A DNA stretch of 5,778 nt, from assembly GCA_036258175.1 (NCBI GenBank), contig DATAEE010000428.1:1-5778 (forward strand), read 5' to 3'. Position numbers and translations under genes: made by a program. Shown one piece after another: positions 1 to 5,778 of the stretch (positions are counted from its first letter, which is position 1; the number at the start of each line of letters is the position of its first letter). Under the pieces are notes generated by a model. It searched no databases. It saw only the letters and a program-made list of their open reading frames with translations, and was not told the DNA's origin. The stretch comes from DATAEE01 sp036258175. GTDB lineage: Bacteria; Acidobacteriota; Vicinamibacteria; Vicinamibacterales; 2-12-FULL-66-21.

Positions 1-1737
1 GAGTATCTCAATCACACGTTCAGCTCCGCGCTCACCTGGCAGCGCGGTACCCACACCCTGAAGACAGGTGGCCTGTTCGCGCTCGAACACGTGAACTCGA
101 ATCTCTATCCGGAAACCACACATGGGTCGTTCGCGTTTCAGTCCGGAGGCGGGTTCACGGCGTTTCAGAACTTCCTCCGCGGCAACTCGGGGGGCGCATG
201 CGGCGAGCCCTGTGGCTATTTTGAAACAGACATTGACGTGCTGAACCGCTTCCAGCCTGGCCGGTACGAGCTGTACGTCCAGGATACATGGCGACTTCAT
301 CCCAGGGTCACCGTCGATCTTGGGCTCCGCTACGCGTTCTATCCGCCGCTGACGGATGAGAACGACATGCTCTTCACCTTTTCTCCGGACGCATACGATC
401 CCGACCAGGCACCGAGCTTCGCTGACCCCGCGGGCGATTTCCTAGTCCTGGGGACGGGAAACCTGTTCAACGGCATTCGCGTGGCCGGTAAGGACTCCCC
501 ATATGGACGTGCCATCTATGCGGCCGACAAGAACAACCTGCAGCCTCGTATCGGGGCCGCCTGGGATCCAGGCGGAGCAGGGAGCTTCGTCGTGCGCGCT
601 GGTTACGGCATGTATTTCGACCAGACGCAGGTCGGAATGTTCGCTCAGAATGTGGAGGAATCGTTTTACGATCCTTTTCGCACGGATCTCTTCGTCAGCA
701 ATCCGCCGCTCTCGAATCCTGGGCAAGGCACGGTGATCGAGCCCTTCGCGGTATTTACACCTGACAGTCTGGCGACCAGCGAGCAGTTTGTGGCGCCTCG
801 TTGGCAGCAGTGGAACATCGGCGTTCAGCGGCGCCTCTACTCCCGCGGCGTGATCGATGCAGGCTACGTCGGCTCCAGCGGTGATCATCTGATTCGATTC
901 GTAAACCTCAACCGCCCGCAACCCGAGAACTTCGTGGGGCACGGCGGCCGATCGAACACGGTGCGACCGTTCCTGGGCTACCAGAACATCGTCATGCGAG
1001 AGACGACGGCCAAGAGCCGCCATCACGGTTTCCTGGCCAGCTTCCGTCACGAGGCTGGCGCTGCGGGGTCGGCGACTGTGAATTACACATTCAGTCGAAA
1101 CAAGGCGGACGCTACGTACGATAACTCGGCGGTCGATGATCCCCAGAATCCGCTGGATAAGGACGCCGAGTTTGCCGCAGCCGGCACGGACCGAACCCAG
1201 ATCTTCAACGCATCCTACGTCTACGAGCTGCCGTTCGCTCGCGGCGGGACCGAGGGCTGGCGGAACGCCATGGTCGGAGGGTGGCAGATAGCTGGGATTA
1301 TCAGGATCGAATCAGGACCGGCTGTTCGGATTCAGGTGGTCAATTGTAATTACGACGACGGGTGGTGTTTCCCAGCGCCGCTACGGCCCAATCAAGTCGG
1401 CGACCCCGGAGCTGGCGACCAGACGGGCCTCGTCTGGTTCAACCCGGCGGCGTTCGTACCGTCACCAGCAGGTGAGTACGGCGAGGCGCCCGTCGCGCCG
1501 TTCCGCCTGCCTGGCCGCCACCAGTGGGACATCGCCGTGTTGAAGACTTTGAGCTTCGGCACGACGCGTCTCCAGTTCAGAGTCGAGCTGATCAACGCGT
1601 TCAACCAGACCCAGTTTCTGGACGTCGATACGCAGTGTTTCGGGACGACGACGTGCGACCCCAGGGGCAGATTCGGCCAGGTCACGAGCGCGCGGCCCCC
1701 GCGCGAGATACAGCTTGGCGTCAGATTAGATTGGTGA
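1..1737 (+). CDS. TonB-dependent receptor, Oar-like outer-membrane beta-barrel (5' partial)
   Basis: The reading frame is open from the first base to the TGA at 1735-1737, giving 578 residues of a protein whose start lies outside the window. Full-length acidobacterial Oar-like receptors are around 1000 residues or more, with a carboxypeptidase-regulatory-like domain and a plug before the barrel; only barrel sequence is seen here. Amphipathic, aromatic-rich strands recur, for example around residues 91-111 (YVQDTWRL then LGLRY), 178-190 (NNLQPRIG), 268-297 (WQQWNIGVQ then GYVGSSGDHL) and 532-539 (NAFNQTQF). All are hallmark stretches of this family. The protein ends GVRLDW, with the terminal aromatic expected of a barrel inserted by the BAM complex. 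Such receptors import large substrates using TonB/ExbBD energy; the ligand cannot be told from sequence. Three close cysteine pairs (67/71, 449/456, 546/552) lie in likely loops. The TPR-CHAT gene follows at once on the same strand. Confidence 0.92.
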   Translation, partial: EYLNHTFSSALTWQRGTHTLKTGGLFALEHVNSNLYPETTHGSFAFQSGGGFTAFQNFLRGNSGGACGEPCGYFETDIDVLNRFQPGRYELYVQDTWRLHPRVTVDLGLRYAFYPPLTDENDMLFTFSPDAYDPDQAPSFADPAGDFLVLGTGNLFNGIRVAGKDSPYGRAIYAADKNNLQPRIGAAWDPGGAGSFVVRAGYGMYFDQTQVGMFAQNVEESFYDPFRTDLFVSNPPLSNPGQGTVIEPFAVFTPDSLATSEQFVAPRWQQWNIGVQRRLYSRGVIDAGYVGSSGDHLIRFVNLNRPQPENFVGHGGRSNTVRPFLGYQNIVMRETTAKSRHHGFLASFRHEAGAAGSATVNYTFSRNKADATYDNSAVDDPQNPLDKDAEFAAAGTDRTQIFNASYVYELPFARGGTEGWRNAMVGGWQIAGIIRIESGPAVRIQVVNCNYDDGWCFPAPLRPNQVGDPGAGDQTGLVWFNPAAFVPSPAGEYGEAPVAPFRLPGRHQWDIAVLKTLSFGTTRLQFRVELINAFNQTQFLDVDTQCFGTTTCDPRGRFGQVTSARPPREIQLGVRLDW

Positions 1738-1767
1738 CCCGATCGGCGGCGACGGTCGCCTCTTCTC

Positions 1768-1781
1768 GAGCTCGCTCGATG
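1768..1781 (+). promoter_or_regulatory. Weak ribosome-binding site and preferred ATG start of the TPR-CHAT gene
   Basis: A GAG triplet at 1768-1770 lies 8 bases before the ATG at 1779-1781, a usual spacing but a poor Shine-Dalgarno match. The rival start is a GTG at 1734-1736, which overlaps the receptor stop in a GTGA arrangement and would add 15 residues. No purine-rich site precedes that GTG. The ATG is preferred because it puts a positively charged segment directly before the hydrophobic core of an export signal. Translation coupled to the receptor remains possible from either start. Confidence 0.35.
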
Positions 1782-4700
1782 GGACGCCAACATCTGAGTA
1801 TCCGACGCGGTAGGAAACTTCGGACCGCCCTCGTCGTTGGCGTGTCGAGTCTGCTTACTGGGTTAGCGACACTTCTAGATTTCGAACCGTCGATCACCAC
1901 CGCGCAGACAGCCGTCGCCCAGACCACCACGCCGATTCGCGGGTTTGCCGACTCTCTGGCGATGATCACAGACCTCCTTGACCGAGGGAGGGGAATCGAA
2001 GCCGAGAACGTGGCGCGGGTGTTGTTGGCTCGGGTTGAAAGCATCAAGGGGCGCGAGGCGCTCGAAGTGGCCGAGGTTCTGGACCTGCTTTGGCGGGCGG
2101 TGAGTCGCTCGTCCAAAGTGAAGCAAGAGGAGAAGAGAGAGATTGTCGAGCGGGCCGTGGCGATCAAAGAAAAGACGCTTGGCCCCTTCCATCCCGACCT
2201 GGCGACAAGCCTTATCAGCCTCGGCGTACATCGGACGCTGGCGGGCGATCCCGCTGCAGGAAAACCGTTGCTCGAGCGGGGGCTGGCCATTCGAGAAGCC
2301 GCTTTCGGTCCCGATCATGTGTTGGTCGCCAGTGCGCTGCTGAAGCTCGGCGGGTTGCTGATAACTCTCCATGATGACGCCGGAGCGAAGGTGCTGCTCG
2401 AGCGAGCCCAGCGGATTCGGGAAACAGTCTACGGCGCCGACCACCCCGACACGGTACGAACGCTCGTCAATCTGGCAATCCTTTATCAAGAGACAGGCGA
2501 CTACACCGCAGCGCGACAACGATACGAGCGCGCCCTCGTACTTTGCGAAAAGATGCGCCCCGCCGACCTACTCACCCTCCACGTCTTGACCGGCGTGGCA
2601 GTCGTGCTAAGCGAGCTGGGAGGCGACTTCGCCGGCTCCGCAAGGTTGAACGAACGACTGCTGGCGTTAACCGAACGGGCTTACGGCCCGACGGATCCGC
2701 GCCTGAGGACTCCGCTGGAAAACCTGGCGATGGATCGGCGCGATCTCGGCGATTACGACGCAGCAAAGGCGCTGGCCGAACGCTCGCTGGCCATCGCCGA
2801 GCGCGCGCTCGGTCCGAAACACAGCGAGGTTGCCAGGAGTCTGCACACACTGGCCACGATCCTCGCGGGGATGGGTGAATACTCCGAGGCCATGCGGCTG
2901 TTCGAGCGGGCTACACGAATCAACGAAGAGGCGATGCGGCCATCAGATCCAGAAAGAGCTCGCGCGTCGTGGTTCATACGCGACCTGCTTCCCCTCTCCG
3001 GTTACGGTTCGGACGACATGGACCTGTTCGAGCAGGTGCTCGCGATTCGTGAGGGGAACGGCGGTCTCGGCAACCCGCGCACGGCAGAAAGCCTGAGCAA
3101 TCTCGCCGCGGTGCTGTCCAGCGAAGAGGACTACAGACGAAAGCGACCGCTCTTTGAGCGAGCCCTGGAGGCGCAGGAGAAATTCCTGGGCCCGGACCAT
3201 CCAGAGGTCGCGGCCTCCGCCACCAATCTCGGCCATGTGCTATCGCGAATCGGCGAGGACGAAGCGGCCAAGCCTCTCTACGAGCGGGCCCTGAGCATCT
3301 GGGAGAAGTCGCTGGATGCGGATCACCCAAAGGTGGCGACTGCCCTTGTGAATCTCGCTCGCTTCAACGTGAGAACTCGCAACTACGATGACGCCAGGCC
3401 CCTCCTGGCCCGTGCACTGGCCATTCAGGAAAAGAGTCTGGGTCCCGAACACCCGGACGTCGCCGTCACTCTCATCGGTGGCGCCGAGCTGGCTGCCCAC
3501 AGTGGAGCAACGATCGAGGCGTTTGCGATCGCGGCGCGTGCGGAAGCCCTCAGCCAGGAGCACGTACGGCTCACCGTCCGCACACTTCCCGAGCGTCAGG
3601 CGCTGGCGTATGCCTCGTCGCAGCCCTCTGGCGTCGACCTGATGTTGCGCCTGGTCTCGACGCGCTCGGGCGACAGTGAGATGTCGGCAGCGGCATGGGA
3701 TGCCATCATTCGCGCCCGAGGGATGGTCCTCGACGAAGTGGCCGCTCGCCATCGTTCCGCGAGCGCAGGCGAGGCGAAGGAGATTGCGGAACTTGCAAAT
3801 GCACTGGCGGCCGCCCGGCAGCGCCTTGCCGGGTTGGCGGTGCGCGGCATTCGTAACGACCCTCCCGAGCGATACCGCCGTCTTCTCGACCAAGCTCGAG
3901 CCGAAAAGGACCGCGCCGAGCGCGATCTGGCGGAGAAAAGCGCGCGGTTCCGAGAGGATCAGTCGAGAAGCCGCGTCGGCATTCCCGAACTGACAGCCGC
4001 GCTGCCTGATGACAGTGCTCTCGTAGCCTTTGTCAGGTATCGCGGTGAGGGCCTCGACCACTACCTCGCGTTCGTCCTGCGCGGCGGTGACGACGTGCCG
4101 GCCGTCGTTCCGCTCGGAACGGCGGCGAGAATCGATGGGCTGATCGTGCAGTGGCGACGTCAACTCGATCAGGAGGCCATCGCCGCGGGAAGGGCCGCCG
4201 AACGCGGTGAAGCCGCCTACCGGCGCGCCGCGGGAGAATTGCGTCAGCAGATATGGGATCCACTCCTGCCGCATCTGTCGAACGCGACCCGCATCTTCGT
4301 CGTCCCCGATGGCGCGCTTCACCTCGTGAGCTTTGGCGCGCTGCCGACCACGACGTCCCGGTATCTCGTCGAGACGGGGCGATTGATCCACTACCTTTCA
4401 GCGGAACGAGATCTGGTGCCCACCGAGGCGCGCCGCCAGGCCGGCGGGGGCCTGCTCGCTCTCGGCGGTCCCGCCTTTGATGAGTCCGGTCAAGCGCCGG
4501 TCGCCTCTAAGGCGTTCTTCCGCGGCGCGCGGTCGGCGTGCAGCGATTTTCAGTCGATGAAGTTCGATCCGCTTCCAGCGTCCTTGAAGGAAGTGGACGA
4601 GGTGGTGACGCTCTGGAACCGGGCTCACGCGCGGACGCCTGAAACCATCCGGCTGACCGGCGCCGCGGCGAGCGAGTCCGCTTTCAAGTCGGAGGCGGCC

Positions 4701-5255
4701 GGCCGCCGCGTCCTGCATCTGGCGACTCACGGGTTCTTCCTCGGCGGGCGCTGTGCATCCGGCCTGGATCCGCCGGCCGCGTCCACGCCGGCGGGAGCCT
4801 CCGCGAAGATCGCGCGGGAAAACCCACTGCTCTTGTCGGGTCTGATCCTTGCCGGCGCGAACCGTCGGAACGCCGCGGCGTTGGACCAGGAGGACGGCGT
4901 GCTCACAGCGGAGGAGGTGGCCGCGTTGAACCTGAGCGACGTCGAGTGGGCCGTGCTGTCCGGCTGCGACACCGGGGCGGGCGAGGTCAGAGCCGGCGAG
5001 GGTGTCTTCGGGCTGCGACGAGCGTTTCAAGTGGCCGGCGCGAAGACCGTCATCATGAGTCTGTGGCCCGTCGAGGACCAGGCGACGCGCCAGTGGATGA
5101 CAACACTCTATGAGGGTCGGTTGATGAAGAAGCTGGGTACGGCGGAGGCGGTGCGTGAGGCGAGCCTGGCCGTGCTGCGCCAACGTCGGGCCAAGGGGCT
5201 CGGCTCGCATCCGTTCTATTGGGCGGCCTTCGTTGCCGCCGGCGACTGGCGCTGA
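1779..5255 (+). CDS. TPR-CHAT protein: exported or membrane-anchored tetratricopeptide protein with caspase-like CHAT peptidase domain
   Basis: From the ATG at 1779 this encodes 1158 residues. Residues 1-16 are basic (IRRGRKLR) and 17-33 hydrophobic (ALVVGVSSLLTGLATLL), followed by a polar T/Q/A-rich stretch with a possible AVA|Q cleavage site near residue 47: a signal peptide or an uncleaved anchor. Residues about 50-124 are a degenerate helical repeat; about 125-595 hold eleven TPR units of the kinesin-light-chain type. Residues about 665-730 are rich in E, K, R and A and probably coiled coil. The CHAT domain covers about 742-1158, with VVPDGALH (841-848), LPASLKEVDEV (932-942), HLATHG (980-985, catalytic His984), LSGCDTG (1060-1066, catalytic Cys1063) and the usual ending HPFYWAAFVAAGDW. 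CHAT is a clan CD cysteine peptidase fold related to caspases and separase; TPRs typically sense or bind a partner. Both catalytic residues are present, so activity is plausible. Substrate and trigger are unknown. The frame stays open upstream to 1524, but that part overlaps the receptor and is not credible coding sequence. Confidence 0.93.
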   Translation: MGRQHLSIRRGRKLRTALVVGVSSLLTGLATLLDFEPSITTAQTAVAQTTTPIRGFADSLAMITDLLDRGRGIEAENVARVLLARVESIKGREALEVAEVLDLLWRAVSRSSKVKQEEKREIVERAVAIKEKTLGPFHPDLATSLISLGVHRTLAGDPAAGKPLLERGLAIREAAFGPDHVLVASALLKLGGLLITLHDDAGAKVLLERAQRIRETVYGADHPDTVRTLVNLAILYQETGDYTAARQRYERALVLCEKMRPADLLTLHVLTGVAVVLSELGGDFAGSARLNERLLALTERAYGPTDPRLRTPLENLAMDRRDLGDYDAAKALAERSLAIAERALGPKHSEVARSLHTLATILAGMGEYSEAMRLFERATRINEEAMRPSDPERARASWFIRDLLPLSGYGSDDMDLFEQVLAIREGNGGLGNPRTAESLSNLAAVLSSEEDYRRKRPLFERALEAQEKFLGPDHPEVAASATNLGHVLSRIGEDEAAKPLYERALSIWEKSLDADHPKVATALVNLARFNVRTRNYDDARPLLARALAIQEKSLGPEHPDVAVTLIGGAELAAHSGATIEAFAIAARAEALSQEHVRLTVRTLPERQALAYASSQPSGVDLMLRLVSTRSGDSEMSAAAWDAIIRARGMVLDEVAARHRSASAGEAKEIAELANALAAARQRLAGLAVRGIRNDPPERYRRLLDQARAEKDRAERDLAEKSARFREDQSRSRVGIPELTAALPDDSALVAFVRYRGEGLDHYLAFVLRGGDDVPAVVPLGTAARIDGLIVQWRRQLDQEAIAAGRAAERGEAAYRRAAGELRQQIWDPLLPHLSNATRIFVVPDGALHLVSFGALPTTTSRYLVETGRLIHYLSAERDLVPTEARRQAGGGLLALGGPAFDESGQAPVASKAFFRGARSACSDFQSMKFDPLPASLKEVDEVVTLWNRAHARTPETIRLTGAAASESAFKSEAAGRRVLHLATHGFFLGGRCASGLDPPAASTPAGASAKIARENPLLLSGLILAGANRRNAAALDQEDGVLTAEEVAALNLSDVEWAVLSGCDTGAGEVRAGEGVFGLRRAFQVAGAKTVIMSLWPVEDQATRQWMTTLYEGRLMKKLGTAEAVREASLAVLRQRRAKGLGSHPFYWAAFVAAGDWR
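2151..3560 (+). repeat. Eleven tandem 42-residue (126-base) TPR units within the TPR-CHAT gene
   Basis: The heptad related to LGPxHPD recurs at residues 134, 176, 218, 259, 302, 344, 386, 428, 470, 512 and 554. Spacing is exactly 42 except 41 then 43 around unit 4, a one-residue loss later compensated. Each unit follows the kinesin-light-chain-type pattern: heptad, then a helix like VATSLxNLA, a turn like GDYxAA, and a helix like RPLxERALAIxEK. Units 1, 3, 6, 9, 10 and 11 are close to consensus. Units 4 (MRPADLL), 5 (YGPTDPR), 7 (MRPSDPE) and 8 (NGGLGNPR) lack the histidine of the heptad. The DNA copies have diverged, so this is a protein-level repeat rather than a recent expansion. The array probably folds as a right-handed superhelix for binding a partner or substrate. 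Confidence 0.85.
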
Positions 5256-5273
5256 AGGTCTTCACGCGGCGAA

Positions 5274-5295
5274 TGCGGAAGGTCACCATCCCGCA
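5274..5295 (+). terminator. Weak hairpin between the convergent genes, possible terminator
   Basis: In the 58-base gap between the two convergent stop codons, TGCGG (5274-5278) can pair with CCGCA (5291-5295). An inner GGT/ATC stem contains one G-U pair, has a CACC loop and leaves a two-base AA bulge on the 5' side. No T-run follows on either strand, so it is not a classical intrinsic terminator. The pairing is slightly better in the + orientation. The rest of the gap shows nothing recognisable. Confidence 0.25.
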
Positions 5296-5313
5296 GCTGC
5301 TAGCGCCCCCGCG

Positions 5314-5739
5314 CTATCGCCGTGCGGCGGCGGTCGACCGTGACGTCCTCTCGGCTTCCTTGCCGACCATCTGAATGATGGCGAGGATGTTTCCCTCGCT
5401 GTCCTTGAACCACGCGGCCTTGGTGCCGCCGCCCGTCACGATGCCGTTCACGGTCTTGAGGCCGGGCATGTCGTATTCTTCGAAGACGACGCCTCTGGAC
5501 TTGAGATCGGCCATTTCGGCTTCCACGTCGTCCACTTCCCAGAACGCCTGGCTGGCCTTGGACGTCCCGGCATTGGGCGTCGGGTACAGGTAGATCCACG
5601 AGCGGTCGCCGCATTCGTACACGACGCCGCCGGCGAACTCTTCGCGTGGGACGAGCCCGACCTTCTGTTCGTAGAAGCGTCGAGCTCGCGTGACATCAGT
5701 TGCTGGAATGTACGGAACGATCGGAGCATCCTTTAGCAT
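5314..5739 (-). CDS. VOC-superfamily protein (glyoxalase/bleomycin-resistance fold), probably non-metal
   Basis: This encodes 141 residues, about the usual length of a single VOC protein, made of two beta-alpha-beta-beta-beta modules. Module 1 begins PYIPATDVTRARRFYEQKVGL (residues 9-29), the typical first strand followed by the helix with ARRFY. Module 2 begins FWEVDDVEAEMADLKSRGV (66-84) and ends WFKDSEGNILAIIQ (110-123), the classic closing motif. Aligned by eye to glyoxalase I, the four metal-ligand positions are occupied by Val8, Tyr50, Gln64 and Ala120, none matching the His/Glu set. A glyoxalase I or dioxygenase role is therefore unlikely, and binding of a small molecule or an unassigned activity is more plausible. 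The last 16 or so residues are a basic, alanine-rich tail beyond the fold. The ATG at 5739 lies at the natural start of strand 1; no good Shine-Dalgarno site precedes it. The gene is convergent to the TPR-CHAT gene. Confidence 0.88.
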   Translation of the reverse strand: MLKDAPIVPYIPATDVTRARRFYEQKVGLVPREEFAGGVVYECGDRSWIYLYPTPNAGTSKASQAFWEVDDVEAEMADLKSRGVVFEEYDMPGLKTVNGIVTGGGTKAAWFKDSEGNILAIIQMVGKEAERTSRSTAAARR

Positions 5740-5745
5740 GTTCCG

Positions 5746-5751
5746 ATGATA
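5746..5751 (-). promoter_or_regulatory. Possible -10 element upstream of the VOC gene
   Basis: Read on the - strand, TATCAT matches five of six bases of the TATAAT consensus and ends 6 bases before the ATG. No convincing -35 box is found at 16-18 bases upstream. If used, transcription would begin at or next to the start codon, giving a leaderless message, which fits the lack of a clear Shine-Dalgarno site. The available upstream sequence is only 39 bases, so this is tentative. Confidence 0.25.
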
Positions 5752-5778
5752 GCCACGATTACTCGAAAGGCCGAGTCA

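Noticed and set aside
442..1050. 202-codon open frame on the - strand opposite the receptor gene
   Set aside because: No recognisable domain; the + strand receptor motifs cover the same interval continuously.
1524..1778. Upstream extension of the TPR-CHAT reading frame to an ATG at 1524
   Set aside because: It overlaps the end of the receptor gene by over 200 bases in another frame, its translation is low-complexity Arg/Asp-rich sequence with no domain, and it would bury the hydrophobic export segment about 100 residues into the protein.
3240..4391. 383-codon open frame on the - strand opposite the TPR-CHAT gene
   Set aside because: The translation is Arg/Gly-rich and matches no family I recognise. 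It mirrors codon bias of the GC-rich + strand gene, whose TPR and CHAT motifs are unmistakable over the same bases.
4398..5210. 270-codon open frame on the - strand opposite the CHAT domain
   Set aside because: It lies over the conserved catalytic region of the + strand gene and its translation has the Arg/Gly/Gln-rich composition of a shadow frame, with no motif.
1779..5255. A type III-E CRISPR (Craspase-like) or gasdermin-type immune system
   Set aside because: The TPR-CHAT architecture invites this, but there is no CRISPR array, no Cas7-fusion effector and no gasdermin-like small protein in the window, and the export segment argues against a cytoplasmic partner.
5318..5329. Small CGCC/GGCG stem near the 3' end of the VOC gene as a terminator
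   Set aside because: Only four base pairs, inside coding sequence, with no T-run; expected by chance in such GC-rich DNA.

Overview
The window carries three genes. Two are on the + strand, a TonB-dependent receptor (cut at its 5' end) and a large TPR-CHAT protein; one is on the - strand, a small VOC-fold protein. The DNA is GC-rich throughout (roughly 60 % or a little more by eye) and almost fully coding. An Oar-like TonB receptor followed by a secreted kinesin-light-chain-type TPR protein ending in a CHAT domain is a combination I associate with Acidobacteriota, especially soil lineages of the Vicinamibacteria type. That assignment is inference from gene content; no rRNA or marker gene is present.

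Layout: positions 1-1737 hold the C-terminal 578 residues of an outer-membrane beta-barrel receptor. From 1779 (or from a GTG at 1734 that overlaps the receptor's stop codon) to 5255 runs an 1158-residue protein. It has an N-terminal hydrophobic export segment, eleven 42-residue TPR units preceded by a degenerate one, a charged and probably coiled-coil linker, and a CHAT (caspase HetF associated with TPRs) peptidase domain with both catalytic motifs intact (HLATHG and LSGCDTG). After a 58-base gap with one weak hairpin, a convergent - strand gene (5314-5739) encodes a 141-residue VOC (glyoxalase/bleomycin-resistance fold) protein that lacks the usual metal ligands. The last 39 bases are the upstream region of that gene.

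How the genes relate: the receptor and the TPR-CHAT gene are tightly spaced on one strand and could be co-transcribed. Both products would act in the envelope if the N-terminal segment of the CHAT protein is a true export signal. No known CHAT partner is visible: no gasdermin, type III-E CRISPR effector, sigma factor or other obvious substrate gene. The VOC gene is convergent and probably unrelated. I see no CRISPR array, tRNA, rRNA, insertion sequence or phage gene. The most interesting item is the apparently exported, catalytically intact TPR-CHAT protein.
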